64,000 nucleotides of DNA from Jiangella alkaliphila (lineage in GTDB: Bacteria > Actinomycetota > Actinomycetes > Jiangellales > Jiangellaceae), in assembly GCF_900105925.1 (NCBI RefSeq), contig NZ_LT629791.1, positions 7,162,001-7,226,000 on the forward strand, written 5' to 3'. A program made the position numbers and the translations under genes. Below, piece by piece: positions 24,144 through 32,597 of this stretch. How positions within the stretch are numbered: the first letter of the stretch is position 1; every line of letters begins with the position of its first letter. The notes below the pieces were generated by a model that made no database searches, was not told where the DNA came from, and worked only from the letters and a program-made list of their open reading frames with translations.

Positions 24144-24920
24144 GTGGATGCTGGGGTGGACGAAAGCGGACACATGACAGACGACGCCGACCTGACGGAG
24201 GTTTACTCCTACGCCGCCATGCAAGCTGTGAATGAAGTCGGCACGCTGTTCTTCGCCAAAGATCACCATCGCCGATTCATCATGTGCAGCGACGCATTCG
24301 TGCGGCTGATGGGCTATGCGAGTGCCGATCAGATCATCGGCCTGCGCGACGAGGACATCTCGCCGGAATATCTCGTCGATCATTATCGGGGTTACGACGA
24401 GAAGGTGCTGCGGCGCGGCGAGCACGTGATCGATCTGGTCGAATTGGTGCGTAACGTCGACGGCTCGTACGACTGGTTCGTCACGACCAAATGGCCGATC
24501 TTCGCCGGGCCGCGCATCGTCGGCCTGGGCGGCATCACCCGGTCGCTGACGCCACGGCACCCCGCCGCTCACGAGGAGTTCCCGCTCGCCGCGGCGGTGG
24601 AGCTGATCGCCCGCGACTACGGCCGGCAGCTGACCGTCACCGAGCTGGCCGACGCCGTCTCCATGTCGCCGAGCTACTTCACCCGCAGGTTCAAGAGCCA
24701 CTTCGGCACGACGCCGCATCGCTACCTGCGGCAGGTGCGGCTCATGGCCGCGGCCGACCTGCTGTCGACCACGGACATGCCGCTGACGAAGATCGCCCGG
24801 GCGACCGGCCACTACGACCAGAGCCACATGTCCAACGAGTTCGCCCGCGAGCGCGGGCTGACGCCGTCCAGCTACCGCCGCCTCTACCAGGGCAGCGCCC
24901 GCCGTCCGGCGTCCGGCTAG
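24144..24920 (+). CDS. AraC-family regulator with N-terminal PAS domain
   Basis: About 258 residues. The first 130 residues form a PAS-like sensor (NEVGTLFFAKDHHRRFIM, FVRLMGYASADQIIGLRDED). The C-terminal 100 residues hold two AraC helix-turn-helix motifs (LADAVSMSPSYFTRRFKSHF and LTKIARATGHYDQSHMSNEF). The GTG at 24144 is preferred because GGAGG lies four bases ahead; an ATG at 24174 is the alternative. It is divergent from the 15-gene operon and is probably its activator. A PAS sensor instead of a cupin sugar-binding domain is less common next to sugar operons. Confidence 0.85.
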   Translation: MDAGVDESGHMTDDADLTEVYSYAAMQAVNEVGTLFFAKDHHRRFIMCSDAFVRLMGYASADQIIGLRDEDISPEYLVDHYRGYDEKVLRRGEHVIDLVELVRNVDGSYDWFVTTKWPIFAGPRIVGLGGITRSLTPRHPAAHEEFPLAAAVELIARDYGRQLTVTELADAVSMSPSYFTRRFKSHFGTTPHRYLRQVRLMAAADLLSTTDMPLTKIARATGHYDQSHMSNEFARERGLTPSSYRRLYQGSARRPASG

Positions 24921-24955
24921 CCGATTGGCCTGAGTCAGGACTACGGTCGCCGTCC

Positions 24956-25663
24956 ATGGACATGCTGAGGGGCGAACAGATCGCCGCGGCCGACCTGACC
25001 GATTGGCGCAAGCTGGCCCAGGGACTGCATGCCCGCTACGTGGTGGACGACTTCGGCACCGGCGCACGATTCGTCGTCGCGGTGGGCGAGGCGGGCGACG
25101 CGATCGGACACCACCCGAGCGTGTCGATCGGCAACGGGTACGTCGACCTCAAGCTGATCAGCGACGACGCCATCTACCGCGACGCCGAGGGCACCGAGCA
25201 CGTCGTCGAATGGGTCACCCAGCAGGACGTCGACCTCGCGCGACGGATCACCGAGATCGCCGCCGACCACAAGATCGACACAGACCCCGCCTCGGTCAGC
25301 GTCATCGAGCTCGGCCTCGACACGGCGCAGTCCGCGACCATCGCCCCGATGTGGGCTGCCCTGCTGACCGGGAGCGCCGAGGCCCAGGGCCACGGGTCCC
25401 CCAGCGACGAAATCCGGGACGCCACGGGACGGGTACCGAACCTGTGGTTCGGCGACGCCGACACACACGAGACCCCGCGCCAGCGGTTCCACATCGAGGT
25501 CTATGTGGCGCCCGAAGTGGCCGCGCAAAGGATCGCCGCCGCCCTCGCCGCGGGTGGGACCGTCGTCGATGACAGCAACGCACCCTCGCTCACCGTGATC
25601 GCCGACCAGGACGGCAACGAGGGAATCGTGTGCGTCGACGTGTCCGCCGCGAGGACGGATTGA
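24956..25663 (+). CDS. Pterin carbinolamine dehydratase-like domain fused to VOC domain
   Basis: A 235-residue two-domain protein. The first half matches 4a-hydroxytetrahydrobiopterin dehydratase, with LTDWRKLAQGLHARYVVDDF and GHHPSVSIGNGYVDLKLI including the HHP active-site pair. The second half resembles a glyoxalase/VOC fold (PNLWFGDADTHETPRQRFHIEVYV). Such fusions occur in actinomycetes and their role is unclear; pterin recycling is possible. The gene stands alone between the AraC gene and the convergent MMPL gene. Confidence 0.75.
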   Translation: MDMLRGEQIAAADLTDWRKLAQGLHARYVVDDFGTGARFVVAVGEAGDAIGHHPSVSIGNGYVDLKLISDDAIYRDAEGTEHVVEWVTQQDVDLARRITEIAADHKIDTDPASVSVIELGLDTAQSATIAPMWAALLTGSAEAQGHGSPSDEIRDATGRVPNLWFGDADTHETPRQRFHIEVYVAPEVAAQRIAAALAAGGTVVDDSNAPSLTVIADQDGNEGIVCVDVSAARTD

Positions 25664-25672
25664 ACCGTCGAC

Positions 25673-27895
25673 TCAGGACCGCTCGAGCTCCACCTTCGGC
25701 AGCAGCCGGGCCAGCGGCGCCGGCAGCCACCAGGCGCGGCGGCCGAGCAGCTGCATCGCCGCCGGCACGACCATGCATCGGATGATGACCGCGTCGACGA
25801 AGATCGCCACCGCGAAGGCGAAGCCCGCCTGTTGCAACAACCGTTGCGGGCTGAGCACGAAGGCGGCGAAGATCACGATCATGATCGAGGCGGCCGCCGT
25901 GATCACCCCGCCGGTGTGGGCCAGGCCCTCCCGTATGGCACGCGACGGGTCCTTCTCCCCCGCGCGCACCCATTCCTCGTGCATCCGGGAGATCAGGAAG
26001 ATCTCGTAGTCCATCGAGAGGCCGAAGACGATGGCGAAGATCATCACCGGCACGTACGCCTCGATCGGCCCGCCCTCGAAGCCGAGCGCGCCGTCCTGGA
26101 AGACCAGCTTCATCGCGCCGAGCGCGGCCCCGATACTGAGCAGGTTCAGGAACGCGGCCTTCAGCGGAATGAGGACCGATCGGAACACCGCCATCAGCAG
26201 GACGATCGCGAGCCCCACGACGATGAGGATGAACAGCGGCATCCGGTCGGCGAGCTTGCCCGCGTAGTCCTCGGACGCGGCCGTGGCCCCGCCGACCAGG
26301 TACTCCGCGCCGTTGTCCGCCGTCAGGCCCGGCAGCACGTCGTCGCGGAGCGTGCCGACCAGCTCCGTCGTCTCTTCGTCCTGCGGTGAGGTGGTGGGGT
26401 AGACGAGGACGGTCGCGGCCTCGCCGTCCGGCGTGGGTATCGGGTCCGCGGTGGCCGCGACCCCCTCGGTCTGGGCCAGCGCCTGCGCAGCCGCGGCGGC
26501 GGCGTCGTCGGCGCTGCCGTCGCCGCCGTCGGTCACGACCAGCAGCGGCCCGTTGAACCCGGGGCCGAAGCCGTCCGAGAGCAGATCGTAGGCCTGCCGG
26601 CTGGTGGAGTCGCTCGGGTCGTTGCCCGCGTCGTTGAAGCCGAGTCGGATGCTCAGCGCCGGGAAGGCGAGGGCTCCGAGGAGCACCGCCGCCAGCACCA
26701 GGGCAGCGAGCGGGCGTTTCTGTACCGCCGACGCGAGCTTGCGCCAGCGCTCGCCGTCTTCGTTCTTACCCTTGGCCTTGCGCTTCTCAGCCCGCGCGCG
26801 GAACTGGCGGGCGAAGCGGTTGCCGAAGATGCCGAGCAGCGCGGGCAGCAGCGTCAGCGAGGCGAGCATCGTCATCAGCACCGTCAACGCCACGGACAGC
26901 GCCATGCCCTGGATCGAGCCGAGGCCGAGGGCGGTGAGGCCGAGCAGCGCCAGGATGACGGTGCAGCCGGCGAAGAACACCGAGCGGCCCGCGGCGTCCA
27001 TGGCCGTGACGGTGGCCCGTTCCGGTTCGACGCCGCGCACCAACTCGGCCCGGTAGCGGGCGAAGATCAGCAACGCGTAGTCGATGCCGACGCCGAGGCC
27101 GACGAGGAACATGATCGGCGGCGTCCAGGACGCGATGGTGAAGATGTGCGAGGCCAGGACGATGATGCCGACCGTCGAGCCAACCGCGAAGAGGGCGATC
27201 GTGATGGGCAGCCCGGCGGCGATGAACGTGCCGAACATCAGCACCAGGATCACCATCGCGGCCACCAGGCCGGCCATCTCGCCGACGCCGGTCTCGGCCT
27301 CGGCCAGCAGCCGGGCCGCGTCGCCGCCCAGCTCGGCCTGCAGCCCGTCGCCCTCGGCCGCCTGGACGGTATCGAGGATGCGCTCGGTGTCGGCCGTCGG
27401 CATGTCGTCGGACGCTGTGTCGAGCATGACGGTGGCATAGCCGATCGTGCCGTCCGCGGAGATCGCCGCCTCGTCGTCGTACAGGCTGACGACGCCGTCC
27501 ACCCGCGACAGGCCGGCAACCTCGGCGAGCATCGCCGTCACCCGCTGCTCGACGCCCGGCGCCTGCAGGCCGCTCTCGTCGTGCAGGACGATCTGCAGCG
27601 TGTCGCCGGCCCGCCCGGCGCCGTGCTCGGCTAGCAGGTCGGCCGCCGCCTGCGACTCGGTGCCGGGCATCGAGACGTCGTTGCGGTAGTCGTCGCCGGC
27701 GACCGACGCGGCGACCCAGACGCCGGCCAGAACCGCCACCCAGAGGACGAGCGCCAGCCAGCGGCGGCGGTGGGCGAACCCGGCGATGCGCACGAACACC
27801 CCCGGCCGCCCGGGAGGTTGCGTGGCTTCTTCTTCGCGGTTCAGCTGTGGCGTCGTCACGGGGTGATGACGACGCAGCCGAGCGAGGTGTGACAT
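25673..27895 (-). CDS. MMPL/RND-family membrane transporter
   Basis: A 740-residue exporter-like protein with two RND repeats. Each half has one membrane segment, a large outer loop, then five clustered segments. GVGIDYALLIFARYR and FGLSMDYEIFLISRMHEEW are the paired Asp-Tyr motifs that carry protons in MMPL proteins. Relatives export lipids, siderophores or drugs. The ATG at 27895 falls inside an inverted repeat and has no clear ribosome site, and GTG at 27859 is an alternative start. Divergent from an ECF-type sigma factor gene. Confidence 0.9.
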   Translation of the reverse strand: MSHLARLRRHHPVTTPQLNREEEATQPPGRPGVFVRIAGFAHRRRWLALVLWVAVLAGVWVAASVAGDDYRNDVSMPGTESQAAADLLAEHGAGRAGDTLQIVLHDESGLQAPGVEQRVTAMLAEVAGLSRVDGVVSLYDDEAAISADGTIGYATVMLDTASDDMPTADTERILDTVQAAEGDGLQAELGGDAARLLAEAETGVGEMAGLVAAMVILVLMFGTFIAAGLPITIALFAVGSTVGIIVLASHIFTIASWTPPIMFLVGLGVGIDYALLIFARYRAELVRGVEPERATVTAMDAAGRSVFFAGCTVILALLGLTALGLGSIQGMALSVALTVLMTMLASLTLLPALLGIFGNRFARQFRARAEKRKAKGKNEDGERWRKLASAVQKRPLAALVLAAVLLGALAFPALSIRLGFNDAGNDPSDSTSRQAYDLLSDGFGPGFNGPLLVVTDGGDGSADDAAAAAAQALAQTEGVAATADPIPTPDGEAATVLVYPTTSPQDEETTELVGTLRDDVLPGLTADNGAEYLVGGATAASEDYAGKLADRMPLFILIVVGLAIVLLMAVFRSVLIPLKAAFLNLLSIGAALGAMKLVFQDGALGFEGGPIEAYVPVMIFAIVFGLSMDYEIFLISRMHEEWVRAGEKDPSRAIREGLAHTGGVITAAASIMIVIFAAFVLSPQRLLQQAGFAFAVAIFVDAVIIRCMVVPAAMQLLGRRAWWLPAPLARLLPKVELERS

Positions 27896-27907
27896 GCGCG
27901 TGTCACA
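27888..27907. promoter_or_regulatory. Inverted repeat TGTGACA-N6-TGTCACA between mmpL and sigma gene
   Basis: Perfect 7-bp arms (27888-27894 and 27901-27907) flank TGCGCG in the short gap between the divergent genes. The layout suits a dimeric repressor site controlling both genes. It overlaps the first possible start codon of the MMPL gene. Confidence 0.5.
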
Positions 27908-27935
27908 GTGGGCTCGGCTACGTCGTCAAACGGGC

Positions 27936-28835
27936 ATGGGAGTGACGGACCGCGACGCGCGCGACACCGAGGAGCTGCTGGCACGGTCGTTCGAGGCCAA
28001 CCGCCCGCGGCTGCTGCGGGTCGCCTACACGATGACCGGGTCGCTGGCCGACGCCGAGGACTGCGTCCAGGAGGCGTGGCTGCGGCTGCGCGGGCTGGCC
28101 GACCCCGGCACCGTCCGCGACCTCGCCGCCTGGCTGACCACCACCGTCAGCCGGCTGGCGCTCGACGCCCTGGGCAGCGCGCGGGCGCGCCGGGAGCAGT
28201 ACGTCGGGACGTGGCTGCCCGAGCCACTGGTCGAGACCCGCGAGCAGGACCCCGCCGACCGCGTCACGCTGGACGAGTCGGTGAGCATGGCGCTGCTGGT
28301 CGTCCTCGAGCAGCTCTCCCCCGCCGAGCGCACCGCGTTCGTGCTGCACGACGTGTTCAGCATGCCGTTCCCGGAGGTCGCCGAGGTGGTCGGCCGCTCG
28401 CCTGCGGCGGTGCGCCAGCTCGCCTCACGGGCCCGGCGCCACGTCGAGGGCGCGCAGCCGCGCACCCCGGCCACCGACGCCGAGCAGCGCGAGCTGGCCG
28501 ACGCCTTCATGGCCGCCTGCCGCGGCGGCGACCTGCCCGGGCTGATCGCGCTGCTCGACCCGGACGTCGTGCTGCGCAGCGACGGCGGCGGCAAGGTCTC
28601 GACCCTGCCGCGCATCGTGCGCGGCGCGCACCGGGTGGCGTCGGCGCTGCTCCACTACGCCACGTCGCGGCTGGACCCACGTCCGGCCGACGTCAACGGC
28701 GCCCCCGGCTTCACCGTCCGCCACGACGACGGCGTGCTGACGGTCATGGCCTTCACCGTCGACGCCGGGCGGATCACCGCGATCGACGGCGTGCGCAACC
28801 CCGACAAGCTCACCCGGGTGCCCGGCCTGGACTGA
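27936..28835 (+). CDS. ECF41-type RNA polymerase sigma factor with SnoaL-like tail
   Basis: A 299-residue sigma factor. Region 2 includes LLRVAYTMTGSLADAEDCVQ, region 4 includes LSPAERTAFVLHDVFSMPF and RSPAAVRQLASRARRH. The C-terminal extension, from about residue 180, is a SnoaL-like domain with the ECF41 hallmarks DGGGK and NPDKL. In ECF41 proteins this tail replaces a separate anti-sigma factor. The usual partner gene (a carboxymuconolactone decarboxylase or oxidoreductase) is absent; the nearest gene is the divergent MMPL exporter. Confidence 0.88.
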   Translation: MGVTDRDARDTEELLARSFEANRPRLLRVAYTMTGSLADAEDCVQEAWLRLRGLADPGTVRDLAAWLTTTVSRLALDALGSARARREQYVGTWLPEPLVETREQDPADRVTLDESVSMALLVVLEQLSPAERTAFVLHDVFSMPFPEVAEVVGRSPAAVRQLASRARRHVEGAQPRTPATDAEQRELADAFMAACRGGDLPGLIALLDPDVVLRSDGGGKVSTLPRIVRGAHRVASALLHYATSRLDPRPADVNGAPGFTVRHDDGVLTVMAFTVDAGRITAIDGVRNPDKLTRVPGLD

Positions 28836-28915
28836 CCGCCGGGTCCGCTCGGGACGAGGAGCGACCCGGGTCGCAGGCGTGCCCGAGCCAGGCGCAACGG
28901 CTGTAAGATCAATCC

Positions 28916-29617
28916 ATGTCGGCCACGCTCTTCGACGTCGGCGATTACAGACTGGCTGCGGAGATCACGGGCGACGGCCCATCGACCGTGGTCTTCAGCT
29001 CAGGGTTGGGGGACGCTGGCGAAGCGTGGGCGGCCACCATCGCCGCGCTCAGCACGCGGGCGCGAGTGCTGACGTATGCCCGCGCCGGCGTCAGTGAGAG
29101 CGATGCACTGCCGGCTCCGGCGCCCCGCTCGTACGGGGATGCCGCCGATGAGCTGCGCCGGTTGCTGGCGACGGTCGGGCTCAAAGAGCCGGTCGTCTTG
29201 GTCGGTCACTCGATCGGAGCGATCATCGCTTTGGTGTTCACGGCCACCTGGCCGGACACGGTGGCTGGCTTGGTGCTCGTCGATCCCTCCGACGTCCAGT
29301 TGCCGCTGGACCTCGAACCACCGAAGCTCGTGATGCACGACGGCGACCGCGAGGATCGCGCCTCGTTCGACATGCGGCGTGGAGCCGCGGAAGCGGTGGC
29401 CAGCCGACAGCATCTGGGCATTCCAAACGTGGTCATCACCAGCCGAGTCGGCCGGTGGCTGGAGGTCGCCACGCCGGAGTTCTGGCAGCCGTTCAGTCTG
29501 GAGGATCTCGACGAACGGTGGCAGCGCCACCATCGCGAACTCGCCACCAGCCTGGGTGGCTCACGGCCGGCGAGCATCCAGGATCGGTGGTGTTGGGGCG
29601 CAACGGATCCTGGATGA
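28916..29617 (+). pseudogene. Alpha/beta hydrolase, apparently frameshifted at the C terminus
   Basis: The 233-residue frame shows the oxyanion region VVFSSGLGDAGEAW, the nucleophile elbow GHSIGA and the acid region LVLVDPSD. The catalytic His segment is missing: after LATSLGG the frame ends in an unrelated tail. In a different forward frame, from about 29575, the sequence reads GSWMIIDVQHRIVANT, which resembles the GSGHMIxxDxPxxVAxxT end of such hydrolases with Trp in place of the His. A frameshift plus loss of the His suggests an inactive gene, though sequencing error at one base would explain the frame change. Confidence 0.6.
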
Positions 29618-29924
29618 TCATAGACGTCCAACATCGGATCGTCGCCAACACAGAGCCCTACCTCTCCTCCGCGCAATCGAGTACCGATATCCCGCAGCAC
29701 CGAATGCCGTTGATACGCATACCGGCCCGCGCCGCAGCCCGCTGGTCAGCCCCATTCCCATCTGTGTCGAACCCGGCCCGAGGGGAGGGCCGGCGCAGCC
29801 GCCAGACCTGCGGCGTTCGCCGGAGCGTCTCCAGTGAACGAAGGCCCTGTGGGCAGCGGTGATCATCAACGATCGCCGACCCCACCCGGCAAGACTGCGT
29901 GCGACCCGCTCTGACAGCACACCG
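29618..29924. other. Gap without an intact gene
   Basis: The first 90 or so bases hold the displaced end of the hydrolase described before it. The remainder shows no convincing coding frame, RNA gene or strong hairpin. It separates the hydrolase remnant from the convergent sensor kinase gene. Confidence 0.5.
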
Positions 29925-31235
29925 TCAGCGGCGCCTTCTACTGCGACGGCCGTCGCCGGCGCTTTGCGGGGGCGGATCTGATGCGGGTGGTGTGAGCCGC
30001 GCGGACGCGGTGGGTTCCCCGCCCGCCGGGTCCGCTCGGCGCAACGGCAGCAGCACCGTCACCACCAGGCCGCCGCCGGGACGGGCGTGGGCGGAGGCGT
30101 CGCCGCCGTGTGCCCGCGCCACCGCGCGGACGATGGACAGGCCGAGGCCGAAGCCGCGCTCCGGCGCCGCCCGCTGGTCGCCGAGGCGGCGGAACGGCTG
30201 GAACAGCGACTCGACCTCGTACGGCGGCACCGGGCCGCCGGTATTCTCGACCGTGAGCAGCGCCGAGCCGTCCGCCGTCGCCGTCGAGACCGCCAGCCAG
30301 CCGCCCTGCCGGTTGTGCCGCACGGCGTTCTCCACCAGGTTCTGGACCATCCGTTCCAGCAGGACGGGGTCGCCCGACGCCGGGGCCGGGCGCAGGCCGG
30401 CCGGCCGGATCGTGACGCCGGCCGCGGCCGCCGACGTGGCGGCCTGCTCGGCGACGTGTGCGGCCACGGCCGCAAGGTCCACCGGCGACCGTTCGGCGAG
30501 GGCGTTCTCGCTGTCGGCGAGCGTCAGCAGCCCGTCGATCAGCTGCTCGTGCCGCTGGTTGACGGCCAGCAGCGACTCGCCGAGCCGCCGGGTGTCGGCG
30601 GGCGCGTCGGGCCTGGTCATCGCCACCTCGACCAGGGCCCGGTTGAGCGCCAGCGGCGTGCGCAGCTCGTGCGAGGCGTTCGCGACGAACCGCCGCTGCC
30701 CGTCGAAGGAGCGGTCCAGCTGCTCGAGCATCTGGTCGAAGGTGTCGGCGAGCCGTTTGACGTCGTCGTCGGGACCGGTCAGCGCGATGCGCTCGTGCAG
30801 GCCGCGCCCGCCGCCGCCCGCCCGGGCGATCCGGCGCGCCGTCTGGGTGATGACGTGCAGCGGCCGCAGCGCGCGCCCGGCCACCAGCCAGCCGGCCGCA
30901 CCCGCGACGACGCCGACCCCGAGCAGCGCCAGCCCGCCCCACGTCAGCAGCGACGTCAGCGCCGCGTCCTGGAGCGCCTGCTGCTCCGCCTCGACCTGCG
31001 CGACGACGTCGCCGACGCTGACCTCGCTGCCGTCGGGCATCGTCATCGTCTCGTCCTCGCCGGCGGCCGCGGCGCGCAGCTCGGCGATCTCCGACGCGCC
31101 CCGGTCCGGCTCGGTGATCGACTCCAGGCTCTGCCGCACCAGCAGGTACGTCACGCCCAGCACGACGGCGCCGGCCAGGACGAACAGCCCGCCGTAGAGG
31201 ACGGTCAGCCGCAGTCGCAGCCCCCAGCGCGTCAC
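29925..31235 (-). CDS. Sensor histidine kinase, OmpR-system type
   Basis: Membrane sensor of 436 residues: a first membrane segment near residues 10-30, an extracytoplasmic loop of about 70 residues, a second segment near 95-120, a HAMP linker, the HisKA box ANASHELRTPLALN with the phosphorylated His, and an HATPase domain with NLVENAVRHN and GFGLGLSIV. GTG start overlapping the response regulator stop. It probably senses an envelope or drug signal and controls the divergent MacAB-like operon. Confidence 0.92.
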   Translation of the reverse strand: MTRWGLRLRLTVLYGGLFVLAGAVVLGVTYLLVRQSLESITEPDRGASEIAELRAAAAGEDETMTMPDGSEVSVGDVVAQVEAEQQALQDAALTSLLTWGGLALLGVGVVAGAAGWLVAGRALRPLHVITQTARRIARAGGGGRGLHERIALTGPDDDVKRLADTFDQMLEQLDRSFDGQRRFVANASHELRTPLALNRALVEVAMTRPDAPADTRRLGESLLAVNQRHEQLIDGLLTLADSENALAERSPVDLAAVAAHVAEQAATSAAAAGVTIRPAGLRPAPASGDPVLLERMVQNLVENAVRHNRQGGWLAVSTATADGSALLTVENTGGPVPPYEVESLFQPFRRLGDQRAAPERGFGLGLSIVRAVARAHGGDASAHARPGGGLVVTVLLPLRRADPAGGEPTASARLTPPASDPPPQSAGDGRRSRRRR

Positions 31236-31891
31236 GGGAGCCGGTATCCCGCGCCGGCCACCGTCTCGACGATCGGCGGGTCGCCCAGCTTGCGGCGCAG
31301 CTTCATCATCGTGACCCGGACGACGTTGGTGAACGGGTCGACGTGCTCGTCCCACGCCTTCTCCAGCAGCCGCTCGGCGCTGACGACCGCGCCGTCGGCC
31401 CGCATCAACTCGGTGAGCACGGCGAACTCCTTGTTGGCCAGCGCGACGGGCCGGCCGTCGCGGTGCACCTCGCGCCGCGACGGGTCCAGCCGGATGCCGG
31501 AGCGTTCCAGCACCGGCGGCGCCGCCGGCCGGGCTCGGCGCATCAGCGCGTGCACCCGCGCGGACAGCTCGGCGAACGCGAACGGCTTGGTGAGGTAGTC
31601 GTCGGCGCCCAGGCCGAGCCCGCCGACGCGGTCGCGGACGCCCGCCGCCGCCGTCAGCATGAGGATGCGCGGCGGCGCCGCGGACGAGTCGAGGATCCAC
31701 GCGCAGACGTCGTCGCCGTGGGTGCCGGGCAGGTCGCGGTCGAGCAGGACGACGTCGTACTCGTTGACGCCCAGCCGTTCCAGCGCGGCGTCGCCGTCGT
31801 AGGTCACGTCGACGGCGAACGACTCGCGCCGCAGCCACTCGGCGATGGCGTCGGCGAGGATCAGTTCGTCCTCGACCACCAGGATGCGCAT
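31232..31891 (-). CDS. OmpR/PhoB-family response regulator
   Basis: A 219-residue regulator: receiver domain with acidic pair VVEDE, phospho-acceptor Asp in VVLLDRDLPG, and Lys in YLTKPFAF. The winged-helix output domain has RVTMMKLRRKLGD and VAGAGYRLP. The start is set at the ATG at 31891, where the receiver begins; an ATG seven codons upstream is less likely. Probably binds the ATAAC-type repeats in the adjoining intergenic region. Confidence 0.92.
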   Translation of the reverse strand: MRILVVEDELILADAIAEWLRRESFAVDVTYDGDAALERLGVNEYDVVLLDRDLPGTHGDDVCAWILDSSAAPPRILMLTAAAGVRDRVGGLGLGADDYLTKPFAFAELSARVHALMRRARPAAPPVLERSGIRLDPSRREVHRDGRPVALANKEFAVLTELMRADGAVVSAERLLEKAWDEHVDPFTNVVRVTMMKLRRKLGDPPIVETVAGAGYRLP

Positions 31892-31914
31892 GGTCCCATG
31901 GTCGCTCAGCACGC

Positions 31915-31960
31915 ATAACCAGGCCGTAACTCGCGCGGATCCGGTTTACGGCCGCGTTAT
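31915..31960. promoter_or_regulatory. Inverted pair of ATAACnnGGCCGTAA boxes
   Basis: ATAACCAGGCCGTAAC (31915-31930) and, in reverse orientation, ATAACGCGGCCGTAAAC (31960-31944) sit between the divergent two-component and efflux operons. The near-identical 15-base core in inverted order is a strong candidate response-regulator site. Confidence 0.6.
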
Positions 31961-31978
31961 CGCCGGCTCGGTTCAGTG

Positions 31979-32012
31979 GAGTCACGCCCGGTCGCACGGG
32001 CCGGCGTGACTC
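31979..32012 (+). promoter_or_regulatory. Long hairpin in the leader of the lipoprotein gene
   Basis: Perfect 10-bp arms GAGTCACGCC (31979-31988) and GGCGTGACTC (32003-32012) enclose a 14-base loop that can pair further. The hairpin ends just before the ribosome site (CGGAGG). It may be a second protein-binding site or an RNA structure affecting translation. Confidence 0.5.
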
Positions 32013-32027
32013 GACGGAGGACCTTCG

Positions 32028-32597
32028 ATGAACCGACGGATGACGATGACCGTGGCCTTCCTGCTGCTCGGCGTGGCCGGGCTGGGTGCGTGCAGCGAGG
32101 CCGGCGACAGCCCCGGCGTGGCGACGGTGGAGACCGGCGGGCCGACCGACACCGGCAGCCCCAGTGACAGCGGCGGCGACAGCGGCACGGGCTCGGGCGA
32201 CGCCGGCTCCGGCTCGGGTGACGGCGAGGAGCCGGGCCCACTCGCGTTCACCCAGTGCATGCGCGACAACGGCGTCGACATGGCCGACCCCGACCCCACG
32301 ACCGGCCGCCCGCAGGTGGGCGACGGCGTCGACCCGGACAGCCCGGCCTACCAGGACGCCATGGAGGCCTGCCAGGACCTGCTGCCCGACGGCGGCGCGC
32401 TCTCCGAGCCGGACCCCGCCGAGCTGGACGCGTACCAGGCCTTCGCCGACTGCATGCGCGAGAACGGGCTGCCCGACTTCCCCGACCCGCAGCCCGGCGG
32501 CGAGGGTCTCTTCGAGGGCATCGACCGCACCAGCCCGGCCTTCGGGACCGCGCTGGAGGCGTGCCAGGACGTCCTGCCGGCCGGAGGCGGGCAGTGA
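32028..32597 (+). CDS. Secreted lipoprotein with two CMR-(D/E)-NG repeats
   Basis: A 189-residue protein. The signal peptide ends in the lipobox LGAC, followed by a 45-residue Gly/Ser/Asp linker. Two copies of a short domain follow, each with a CMR(D/E)NG motif and a later (E)ACQD Cys (TQCMRDNGVDM ... EACQDLLP; ADCMRENGLPDF ... EACQDVLP), suggesting a disulfide in each repeat. Such proteins often accompany MacAB-like efflux genes in actinomycetes. Function unknown. First gene of the efflux operon. Confidence 0.75.
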   Translation: MNRRMTMTVAFLLLGVAGLGACSEAGDSPGVATVETGGPTDTGSPSDSGGDSGTGSGDAGSGSGDGEEPGPLAFTQCMRDNGVDMADPDPTTGRPQVGDGVDPDSPAYQDAMEACQDLLPDGGALSEPDPAELDAYQAFADCMRENGLPDFPDPQPGGEGLFEGIDRTSPAFGTALEACQDVLPAGGGQ

